Below are positions 16,061-23,197 of a DNA stretch of 47,884 nucleotides, piece by piece. The first letter of the stretch is position 1; each line of letters starts with the position of its first letter. The DNA lies in NCBI RefSeq assembly GCF_001557215.1, contig NZ_LSJM01000286.1, positions 1 through 47,884 on the forward strand, read 5' to 3'. The notes below the pieces were generated by a model. That model was given only the letters and a program-made list of their open reading frames with translations. It did no database searches and was not told the origin of the DNA. This stretch comes from Sphingomonas sp. CCH9-E2. Lineage in GTDB: Bacteria; Pseudomonadota; Alphaproteobacteria; Sphingomonadales; Sphingomonadaceae. A program made the position numbers and the translations under genes.

Positions 16061-16978
16061 TCAATACTTGATTCGCGCGCTCTTGATCTGCCGCTTCTCG
16101 AGCATGACCTGAACGCTGTCCGGTCCGGACAGATGGCCCGCACCGACCGCCATGAACACCACGCCCGGCTTGTCGAGCCGCGTGTCGATCCACTCGGCCC
16201 AGCGCGCATTGCGGTCGGCGAGCAGCATCTTGCTGAGTTCCGGCGAGCTGCGCATCGCTTCGTTCATGATCGCGGCAAGGCCCTCGGCGTCGCCCTGCGA
16301 CCATTCGGCCACCATCTTTTCGAACTCGGGGCCGATCTGGCCGAGCTGCGTCAGCGTTTCGGTCAGGAACTGGATCTGCGCGGCTTCCGACAGGCTGTCG
16401 AAAAAGCCGAACTGCTGTTCGATCGATTCCACGCCCGAGATCGGCTTGTTCGCCGCCTTGGCCGCGGTCGTCAGCGCGGTTTCCGCACCCGACGCCGGAT
16501 TATAGCCCGCCTTCATCAGCGCCACGAGCGACAGCTGGTTGGCGGCGAACCACGGCTTCAGCCGCGCAAAGGCTTCGGCCGGAATGCCGGCATCGGCGAC
16601 CGCCTTGGCAAAGGCTTCGCGCTTGTCGGCGGGCAGCCGGTCGGCCAGCGCGGGGCCGGTCGCCGCGACGCCATATTTCATGATCAGCGGCTGGACCGCG
16701 GCTGGATCGGGCATGTCCCCAATCTCGGTGACCAGCTCGCCGCTCGCGTCGAACGCGGTCTTCACCGCTTCGTCGAACCAGCTGAGGTTGGACGGCAGCA
16801 CATGGATCGTGCCGAACAGATAGATGGTCGTGTCATCATCCTTCACCACCCACAGGGCGGGATCGGCGTCCTTGACCGCAGTGGCCGGGGCGGAGGCCGG
16901 GGCCTGCTGCGCCAGGGCGGCAGGAGCGACGAACAACAGGGCAAGCGCCGTCGCTGCGCGCGGCAGGTACTTCATCAT
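16061..16978 (-). CDS. TraB/GumN-family exported protein
   Basis: The 305-residue protein starts with a signal peptide (KYLPRAATALALLFVAPAALAQ) and has the TraB/GumN motifs: ALWVVKDDDTTIYLFGTIHVLPSNLSWF near the N-terminus (GxxH) and VFMAVGAGHLSGPDSVQVML near the C-terminus. Related proteins (Tiki family) are metal-dependent proteases; the bacterial members are mostly uncharacterised, and the name GumN comes from a xanthan cluster. The ATG at 16978 has GGAGAG seven bases upstream; a GTG one codon earlier is also possible. Periplasmic location is inferred. Confidence 0.87.
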   Translation of the reverse strand: MMKYLPRAATALALLFVAPAALAQQAPASAPATAVKDADPALWVVKDDDTTIYLFGTIHVLPSNLSWFDEAVKTAFDASGELVTEIGDMPDPAAVQPLIMKYGVAATGPALADRLPADKREAFAKAVADAGIPAEAFARLKPWFAANQLSLVALMKAGYNPASGAETALTTAAKAANKPISGVESIEQQFGFFDSLSEAAQIQFLTETLTQLGQIGPEFEKMVAEWSQGDAEGLAAIMNEAMRSSPELSKMLLADRNARWAEWIDTRLDKPGVVFMAVGAGHLSGPDSVQVMLEKRQIKSARIKY

Positions 16979-17013
16979 CACAAACTCTCCGATGTTAACG
17001 GGTTGAGACAGGT

Positions 17014-17436
17014 TCAGGGTCGTAATTTCTTGTAGCCATAGGCCAGCAGCATCACCGCAAAGGTGGCGACGGCGAGTGCTTCATGCTGCGGCTCGCGGAC
17101 CAATCCGCCGCGCCACCAGAGATACCAGTTGGCGTAGAGCGCGAGGTAGAAATTGAGCGCGATCGCCGATGCCCACAGATTGTCGCGGCGCTCCAATTCG
17201 TCGGTGACGCGATGATAGCGCCAGCCGCCATAGGCGATGCCGATCGTGGTGAGCAGCGACGCGGCGATCGCCCAGGCGGCGGGGATGCCTTCGAGGAACT
17301 CGCCGCCATCGACCTCGAACATCGCCGAGAAGAAGCCGACGACTGCGCCAAGGCCCATCAGCGTGAACAGGATGATCCGCTGGCGCCGGGTGCGGGCGCG
17401 GGCTGCGGCCAGACCGTCCTTCATTTCATTCGGCAT
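17014..17436 (-). CDS. Small integral membrane protein coupled to an XRE regulator
   Basis: The 140-residue protein has about four hydrophobic helices (IILFTLMGLGAVVGFFSAMF, GIPAAWAIAASLLTTIGIAY, ASAIALNFYLALYANWYLWW, ALAVATFAVMLLAYGYKKL) and no known domain. The chosen start at 17436 (MPNEMKDG) has GGAG seven bases upstream and overlaps the regulator gene by 11 bases. Pairs of a small XRE regulator and a membrane protein of this size are widespread, but the role is unknown. A toxin-antitoxin role is not supported by any motif. Confidence 0.75.
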   Translation of the reverse strand: MPNEMKDGLAAARARTRRQRIILFTLMGLGAVVGFFSAMFEVDGGEFLEGIPAAWAIAASLLTTIGIAYGGWRYHRVTDELERRDNLWASAIALNFYLALYANWYLWWRGGLVREPQHEALAVATFAVMLLAYGYKKLRP

Positions 17437-17635
17437 CGTCATGCTCCGCGTCATCGAAAATCTCCTCGATGCTCAGGTCGAACAGTCGGGCGATGCGGAA
17501 GGCGAGCGGGAGCGAGGGATCGTATTTCCCCGTCTCGATCGCATTCACCGCCTGGCGCGACACGCCCAGATGCCCGCCCAGCTCGGACTGGCTCCAGTTG
17601 CGTTCGGCGCGCAGCACTTTCAGGCGATTTCGCAT
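17426..17635 (-). CDS. XRE-family helix-turn-helix regulator
   Basis: This 69-residue protein is almost entirely one HTH domain: RLKVLRAERNWSQSELGGHLGVSRQAVNAIETGKYDPSLPLAFRIARLFDLSIEEIF, followed by an acidic tail. It belongs to the short YozG-like group that binds DNA as a dimer. It is translated ahead of and overlapping a membrane protein gene. Its upstream region holds three TGACA/TGTCA inverted repeats, which suggests autoregulation. Confidence 0.9.
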   Translation of the reverse strand: MRNRLKVLRAERNWSQSELGGHLGVSRQAVNAIETGKYDPSLPLAFRIARLFDLSIEEIFDDAEHDDAE

Positions 17636-17648
17636 TCGTCACCGTTCC

Positions 17649-17704
17649 CTGACATTGTGTCAGCCACGGATGACTATATGTCAGGTGAACATGACACGTG
17701 TCAA
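17649..17704 (-). promoter_or_regulatory. Promoter with three TGACA/TGTCA operator-like boxes
   Basis: Upstream of the XRE gene are three inverted repeats: CTGACA-TTG-TGTCAG (17649-17663), TGAC-N5-GTCA (17671-17683) and the perfect TGACACGTGTCA (17692-17703). On the minus strand a perfect -35 TTGACA (17699-17704) overlaps the last box, with CATATA 18 bases downstream (17675-17680) or TATAGT 20 bases downstream as -10. The middle box covers the -10, so a bound dimer would block the promoter. The outermost box overlaps the stop codon of the symporter gene. Confidence 0.6.
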
Positions 17705-19224
17705 GCGGCTTTTTTGCCCCTGGGAATTGCGGCGACGATGGCCGCCGCCAGCGTGCCGATGCACAGCTGATAGGGGAAGGCGAGCCCGATCGGGCCGATC
17801 ATGAACGGCTGGAGCAGCAGCACGGTGACGAACCCGGTGAGCAGCGCGGCGATCACCGATGCGCTCGTCCCCCGTCTCGTGAACACCGCGATGGCATAGA
17901 CGCCGAGCAGCCCGGCATAGGCGAACGCCATCACCTGCAACGCGAATTCGAGCAGCGGCATGTCGGTGTAGCGCTGCCAGTAGAAGCTGAGCACTGCCAT
18001 CGCGAACATGGCGATGCCGACGACGCCCATGCCCCAGCGCCCGGCGCGCACATAATGTTTGGCGCTCGCGCCTCCGCGCCTTTCGCGCCAGGGCTGGTAG
18101 AAATCGGCGATCATCACCGACGACATGGCGTTGAGCGCCGAGTTGGTGGTCGCCACCGCCGCCGCGGTCACGCCGACACTGACCAGCCCGCGCAGTCCGG
18201 GCGGCACCTGCGTCAGGATATAGTGGACGAACACGGTGATCTTTTCACCCTCGAAGCTGGTCACCGCCTGATTGGCGGCGCCCATCAGATCGGGGCGGTT
18301 GTAGAAGACGTGCAGCAGCAGCCCGATCGTCACGAACATCGCGATCAGCGGGATGCTGGCGAGCTGCGACAGGATCAGGCCGCGCGCGCCGGTCTTCGCG
18401 TCCGGGCTCGCCAGCAGGCGCTGGGTCGTATCCTGATCGAGCCCGGCATTGGCGGTGTTGAGCAGGAACAGCCCGGTAAAGATCGCCAGCACCGTGAAGG
18501 GCTTCGACAGGTCGGTCGAGAAATCGAACAGGCGCAGCTTGTTGACCCCGTCGGGCGCATTGGCGAGCGCGTCGATCAGCTCGCCATTGGTCGCGGGAAT
18601 CGACAGGCGGAGGAACACCAGCACCGCGACCGCCGATCCGGCATAGATCACGAACTGGAGCAGGTCGTTCCAGATCACCGACTTCAGCCCGCCGTGGAAG
18701 GTGAACAGAAAGCTGACCAGCATCACCCCGGCGGCGGACAGGATGATTGCGTGCGCCTCGATGCTGCCGAACGCGACCATCGCGATGGCAATGGCGGCGA
18801 GATAGACGCGCGCGCCCCCGGCGAACACGCGCCCGACCAGGAACATGCCGCCGGCCCAGCGCTTGGCCCGCGCGTCATAGCGCGCTTCGAGCAGCTCATA
18901 GACCGTCGTCGCGCGCATCGCGTAGAAGCGCGGGATCAGTACATAGGCGACGAAGATCGCGGCCAGGATCGCGGACACGACCGCACCGAGATAGCTGTAA
19001 TCGCCGCGATACCCCTGATCCGGCGCGCCGAGAAAGGTTGCGGCGGACTGGGTCGCCGACAGCACCGACACGGCGGCGAGCCACGCCGGGACCGTACGCC
19101 CGGCGAGGAAATAATCCTTCGTGTCATCGGCATGAAAGCGCGAGAACAGCCACCCGCCCGCAAGCAGGACCAGCACGTAAAGCCCGACCACGATCCAGTC
19201 GAGCGCGGCAAATTGCGGCGTCAT
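17701..19224 (-). CDS. Sodium:solute symporter family transporter
   Basis: The protein of 507 residues has about 13 hydrophobic helices and the SSS family signatures: YFLAGRTVPAWLAAVSVLSATQSAATFLGAPDQGY in the first helices, then GGLKSVIWNDLLQFVIYAGSA and GLDQDTTQRLLAS. These transporters couple Na+ entry to uptake of sugars, amino acids or organic acids. The substrate cannot be deduced, and no catabolic gene is adjacent. The ATG at 19224 is taken; a TTG two codons earlier is possible. Its stop lies inside the operator of the downstream XRE gene. Confidence 0.9.
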   Translation of the reverse strand: MTPQFAALDWIVVGLYVLVLLAGGWLFSRFHADDTKDYFLAGRTVPAWLAAVSVLSATQSAATFLGAPDQGYRGDYSYLGAVVSAILAAIFVAYVLIPRFYAMRATTVYELLEARYDARAKRWAGGMFLVGRVFAGGARVYLAAIAIAMVAFGSIEAHAIILSAAGVMLVSFLFTFHGGLKSVIWNDLLQFVIYAGSAVAVLVFLRLSIPATNGELIDALANAPDGVNKLRLFDFSTDLSKPFTVLAIFTGLFLLNTANAGLDQDTTQRLLASPDAKTGARGLILSQLASIPLIAMFVTIGLLLHVFYNRPDLMGAANQAVTSFEGEKITVFVHYILTQVPPGLRGLVSVGVTAAAVATTNSALNAMSSVMIADFYQPWRERRGGASAKHYVRAGRWGMGVVGIAMFAMAVLSFYWQRYTDMPLLEFALQVMAFAYAGLLGVYAIAVFTRRGTSASVIAALLTGFVTVLLLQPFMIGPIGLAFPYQLCIGTLAAAIVAAIPRGKKAA

Positions 19225-19324
19225 GGCCAAGGTGTAGCAGCGCCGCAGCGCGCGTCACCGGGAATCTTCGGAACGACTCCCGCGCTCAGGCTTTGAATCG
19301 GCCTCGCAACAACAAGGACGTCCG

Positions 19325-20209
19325 ATGGCAGCGCGCGCATATTGGCAGGGGCAGATCCGTCTCGCGCTGGTTTCGATCCCCGTCGAAATCTACAGCGCGA
19401 CCAGATCCGGCGCGCAGGTCGCCTTCCACCAGGTCCACGAACCCTCGGGCAAGCGGATCAAGTACGAAAAGGTCGTCCCGGGCATCGGACCGATCGACAC
19501 CGATGAGATCATGAAGGGGTTCGAGGTCGAAAAGGGCGAATATGTCCTGCTCGATCAGGACGAGATCGACGCGGTGAAGCTCGAATCGAAAAAGACGCTG
19601 GAACTCACCCAGTTCGTCGACGCGCATGAGATCGACGTGCTCTATTACGAAAAGCCCTATTTCGTCGTCCCCGCCGACGACCTTGCCGAAGAGGCATTCG
19701 TGGTGCTGCGCGAGGCATTGAAGCGCACGAAGAAGGTCGGGCTCGGCCAGCTGGCGATGCGCGGGCGCGAATATGTCGTCAGCCTGAAACCCTGCGGGCG
19801 CGGGATGGTGCTGGAAACGCTGCGTTACGCCGATGAGGTGCACAAGGCACAGGGCTATTTCCGCGACATCCCCGACGCCGAACCGGATGCGGATCTGCTC
19901 GGCCTGGCCGAATCACTGATCGAGAAGAAATCGGCGAAGTTCGATCCCGCCACCTTCCACGACCGCTATGTCGACGCGCTCAAGGGACTGATCGCACGCA
20001 AGCAGAAGCAGAAGGGCAAGCGCAAGATCATCGAGGACAGCGATTCGGGCGACGACGCGCGCGGATCGAACGTCGTCGACCTGATGGCGGCGCTCAAGAA
20101 GAGCCTCGAAAAGCCGGGCGGTGCGGCCAAGTCGGCGAGCAAGGCACCCGCAAAGAAGGCTCCGGCGAAGAAGCCTGCGGCCAAGGCCCCGGCGCGCAAG
20201 CGGGCGTGA
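19325..20209 (+). CDS. ku: Non-homologous end joining protein Ku
   Basis: This 294-residue protein has the bacterial Ku core (YWQGQIRLALVSIPVEIYSATRS at the N-terminus, FHQVHEPSGKRIKYEKVVP, LDQDEIDAVKLESKKTLELTQFV, and GREYVVSLKPCGRGMVLETLRYADEV). It binds double-strand ends as a ring dimer and recruits LigD. The C-terminal 40 residues are a Lys/Ala/Pro tail (KAPAKKAPAKKPAAKAPARK), as in many bacterial Ku proteins where it aids DNA binding. It is followed after four bases by the mgtC-like gene and then ligD. Confidence 0.96.
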   Translation: MAARAYWQGQIRLALVSIPVEIYSATRSGAQVAFHQVHEPSGKRIKYEKVVPGIGPIDTDEIMKGFEVEKGEYVLLDQDEIDAVKLESKKTLELTQFVDAHEIDVLYYEKPYFVVPADDLAEEAFVVLREALKRTKKVGLGQLAMRGREYVVSLKPCGRGMVLETLRYADEVHKAQGYFRDIPDAEPDADLLGLAESLIEKKSAKFDPATFHDRYVDALKGLIARKQKQKGKRKIIEDSDSGDDARGSNVVDLMAALKKSLEKPGGAAKSASKAPAKKAPAKKPAAKAPARKRA

Positions 20210-20213
20210 AGCG

Positions 20214-20690
20214 ATGGAGCTGAACCCGCCGGTCACGTTCGACGCGCTCGGCTGGGACCCGTGGCTGCGGCTCAGCGGAGCAGCGATTGCGGGACTGCTG
20301 CTCGGCCTCGACCGCGAAGTGCGCGGCCATGGTGCGGGGCTGCGCACTCACGCCATCCTGTGCTTCTCCGCCGCGCTGATCACGTTGTCCGCGCTCGCGC
20401 TCTACTACCAGCTCGGCGGCACCGAATCCCAGGCAGACCCGCTCCGCGTGATCGAGGGGACGGCGGCGATGGCTGGCGTCATCGGCGGCGCGCTGATCGT
20501 GTTCGCCAAGGGCGAGGTCAAGAACCTCACGACCGCCGCGCATATCTGGCTCGCCGCGTCGATCGGCATCGCATTCGGTGCCGGGCTCTATCCGATCGCG
20601 GTGATCGGCACGCTGGGTTCGGTGCTGCTGCTCACCCTGTTCGGCTGGATCGAACTGCGCGCCTTCAGGAAGAGCCATGGCCAAGACTGA
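20214..20690 (+). CDS. MgtC/SapB-family membrane protein
   Basis: The 158-residue protein has four to five hydrophobic helices. The segment AAIAGLLLGLDREVRGHGAGLRTHAILCFSAALITL matches the MgtC N-terminal signature (GxxxGxxRE and GLRTH). A typical C-terminal ACT-like domain is missing, as in short SapB-type members. MgtC proteins modulate the F1Fo ATPase or membrane potential in other bacteria. The gene sits between ku and ligD, overlapping ligD by 14 bases, so it is part of the same transcript. A link to repair is unproven. Confidence 0.85.
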   Translation: MELNPPVTFDALGWDPWLRLSGAAIAGLLLGLDREVRGHGAGLRTHAILCFSAALITLSALALYYQLGGTESQADPLRVIEGTAAMAGVIGGALIVFAKGEVKNLTTAAHIWLAASIGIAFGAGLYPIAVIGTLGSVLLLTLFGWIELRAFRKSHGQD

Positions 20691-23139
20691 TCCGCTTGAA
20701 CGCTACAACGCGATGCGCGACTTCGCGAAGACGGCGGAGCCGCGCGGCGAGATCGCCAAGGGGGAAGGCCGGACCTTCATGGTCCAGAAGCATGATGCGA
20801 CGCGCCTCCACTGGGATTTCCGCCTCGAGATCGACGGCGTGCTCAAAAGCTGGGCGGTGACGCGCGGCCCCAGCCTCGACCCCGGCGAAAAGCGCCTCGC
20901 GGTGCGGACCGAGGATCACCCGATGTCCTATGCGACGTTTGAGGGGACGATCCCCAAGGGCGAATATGGCGGCGGCACGGTGATGCTGTGGGACCGCGGA
21001 ACCTGGGCACCCGTGCCGGGCAAGAGCGCCAAGGATCTGGACAAGGGCCATCTCCACTTCACCCTCGACGGCGAGCGGATGAAGGGCGAATGGCTGCTGA
21101 TCCGCCTGAAGCCGCGCGGCAAGGAAAAGCGTGAGAACTGGCTGCTGCGCAAGATCGACGATGCGCATGCCGGAGCGACCGATGCGCTGGTCGAAACCGG
21201 CCTGACCAGCGTCGCCACCGGGCGGACGATGCAGGAGATTGCGGAAGGCAAGAAACCGTCGACTCGGCGCAGGCCGGGGCCGCAATCGGCACGCGCCAAA
21301 CAGAGCGGCCCCGGCCTTCGCCGGGGCGACGCCAAGGCTCCCGCCTTCCGACCACCCCAACTCGCCACGCTCGTCGATAGCGTCCCCGCCGGAAACGGCT
21401 GGCTGCATGAGATGAAATATGACGGCTATCGCGCGCTGGTTGCGATCGGCAAGGGCGGGCCGCGCGTCTACACGCGCAGCGGGCTCGACTGGACCGACAA
21501 GTTCGCGAGCATCGCCGAGGCCGCCGCCAGCCTCCCCGCGTCCGCCGCGCTGATCGACGGCGAAGTGGTCGCGTTCAAGGACGGCAAACCCGATTTCTCG
21601 ACGCTGCAAGACGCGCTGTCCAACGGCAGCGGCGACCTCGCTTTCTTCGCCTTCGACCTGCTCGAACAGGACGGCGAGGACCTGACCGGCCTGCCCCAGA
21701 TCGAGCGCAAGGAGCGGCTGCGCACCCTGCTTGAGGGAGCTGACCCCCGCCTGCTTTTTTCCGAGCATGTGCTCGGCGCAGGCGAAAAGCTGTTCGAGGC
21801 AATGTGTCGCGAGGGGCATGAGGGCGTGATCTCGAAACGCGCCGACGCCCCCTATCGTGGCACGCGCAGCAAGAGCTGGCTCAAGACCAAATGCACGCGG
21901 CGGCAAGAATTCGTCATTCTCGGCTGGCTGCCGAGCAGCGCGAGCGGGCGCGGGCTGCGCTCGCTGCTGCTCGGCGTGCACGAAGACGGCGCGCTGCGCT
22001 ACGCGGGCAAGGTCGGTACGGGATTTAACGCATCGAACTCAACCGCGTTGATGGACAAGCTCGCGCGCATCGCCCGCAAGACCCCGCCCGCCGATGTGCC
22101 CAAGGTCGCGGCACGCGGCGCGCAATGGGTTTCGCCCAAGCTGGTCGCGGAGGTCGCCTTTGCCGAATTCACCGCCGAGAATGTCGTCCGCCACGCCAGC
22201 TTCATCGCGCTGCGCGACGACAAGCCCGCCGACGAAATCGTGACCGAAACCGCCGCCCCGCCGCCGCCCGCGCCGCACAGCGACGTCAAGATCAGCAGCC
22301 GCGACCGCGTGATCTTTCCGGATTCGAAGATTACCAAGGGGCAGCTCGCCGATTATTATGCCGCAGTCGCGCCGATCCTGCTGCCCTGGCTGGCCAACCG
22401 CCCGATCAGCCTGGTGCGCTGCCCACAGGGGCGGGCCAAGCAATGCTTCTTCCAGAAGCATGACGCGGGCAGCTTTGGCGCACATGTCCACCATGTCGAT
22501 ATTCGCGAAAAGGATGGCTCGACCGAACCCTATCTTTGGATCGACGATGCCGATGGCGTACTTGCCTGCGTCCAGATGGGGACGATCGAGCTTCACGGCT
22601 GGGGCAGCCGCGTGGACGATGTCGAAAAGCCCGACCGGCTGGTGTTCGATCTCGACCCCGATGAGGGCCTCGACTTCGCCAAGGTCAAGAAAGCGGCGGA
22701 GGATCTGAAAGAACATCTCGCCGATCTCGGCCTCACCAGCTTCCCGATGCTGACGGGCGGCAAGGGCGTGCATGTCATCGTGCCGCTGAGCCCCCAGGCG
22801 GAGTGGCCCGCCGCCAAATCCTTTGCCGAACGCTTCGCCCGCGCGCTGGCACAGGCCGAGCCGGAGCGGTTCACGGCCAATCTCAAGAAGGCCGAGCGCA
22901 AGGGCCGCATCTTCATCGATTACCTCCGCAACCAGCGCGGCAGCACGGCGGTGATGCCCTATGTCGCCCGCGCGCGCCCCGGCGCGCCGGTATCGGTGCC
23001 CTTGAGCTGGAGCGAGTTGCGCGATGTCGACAGCGCGCAACTGTTCAGCGTCCGCGACGCCGCGACACTGCTCGATCGCGCAACCGGGCGCGCGCTCGCG
23101 GGTTGGGGGCAGGCGGATCAGCGTCTGCCCGACCTGTGA
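20677..23139 (+). CDS. ligD: ATP-dependent DNA ligase LigD (PE-LIG-POL)
   Basis: The 820-residue enzyme ends the NHEJ operon. Domain order is 3'-phosphoesterase (about 30-190, with KHDATRLHWDFRLE and GEYGGGTVMLWDRGTW), adenylating ligase (about 228-515, with the AMP-binding Lys247 in EMKYDGYRA and LIDGEVVAF) and archaeo-eukaryotic primase-type polymerase (about 535-820, with metal-binding Asp658 and Asp660 in VFDLDPDEG). All three catalytic parts look intact. The PE-LIG linker at residues 199-218 is encoded by a palindromic element (listed separately). The start overlaps the mgtC-like gene. Confidence 0.97.
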   Translation: MAKTDPLERYNAMRDFAKTAEPRGEIAKGEGRTFMVQKHDATRLHWDFRLEIDGVLKSWAVTRGPSLDPGEKRLAVRTEDHPMSYATFEGTIPKGEYGGGTVMLWDRGTWAPVPGKSAKDLDKGHLHFTLDGERMKGEWLLIRLKPRGKEKRENWLLRKIDDAHAGATDALVETGLTSVATGRTMQEIAEGKKPSTRRRPGPQSARAKQSGPGLRRGDAKAPAFRPPQLATLVDSVPAGNGWLHEMKYDGYRALVAIGKGGPRVYTRSGLDWTDKFASIAEAAASLPASAALIDGEVVAFKDGKPDFSTLQDALSNGSGDLAFFAFDLLEQDGEDLTGLPQIERKERLRTLLEGADPRLLFSEHVLGAGEKLFEAMCREGHEGVISKRADAPYRGTRSKSWLKTKCTRRQEFVILGWLPSSASGRGLRSLLLGVHEDGALRYAGKVGTGFNASNSTALMDKLARIARKTPPADVPKVAARGAQWVSPKLVAEVAFAEFTAENVVRHASFIALRDDKPADEIVTETAAPPPPAPHSDVKISSRDRVIFPDSKITKGQLADYYAAVAPILLPWLANRPISLVRCPQGRAKQCFFQKHDAGSFGAHVHHVDIREKDGSTEPYLWIDDADGVLACVQMGTIELHGWGSRVDDVEKPDRLVFDLDPDEGLDFAKVKKAAEDLKEHLADLGLTSFPMLTGGKGVHVIVPLSPQAEWPAAKSFAERFARALAQAEPERFTANLKKAERKGRIFIDYLRNQRGSTAVMPYVARARPGAPVSVPLSWSELRDVDSAQLFSVRDAATLLDRATGRALAGWGQADQRLPDL
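21271..21330 (+). repeat. In-frame palindromic element inside ligD linker
   Basis: Thirteen bases (AGGCCGGGGCCGC, 21271-21283) are perfectly complementary to 21305-21317, and a nested hairpin CCCCGGC-CTTC-GCCGGGG covers 21309-21326. The motif CCCCGGC(C)TTCGCCGGGG followed by CGAC looks like the short palindromes found between genes in sphingomonads. Here it spans exactly 20 codons (R199 to D218) in the linker between the phosphoesterase and ligase domains and leaves the frame open. Confidence 0.7.
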
Positions 23140-23197
23140 TCTTTGTTGCACCTGCGCAGCAACCCCGCCACAGAACGTCCGGTCCAGGGGGTAAAGC

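Noticed and set aside
17014..17635. The XRE regulator and membrane protein as a toxin-antitoxin pair
   Set aside because: The membrane protein has four helices and no known toxin motif; small XRE plus membrane protein pairs occur widely in a regulatory context.
19270..19295. EcfG promoter before ku
   Set aside because: GGAAC is present, but no CGTT or near match lies 16 or 17 bases downstream.
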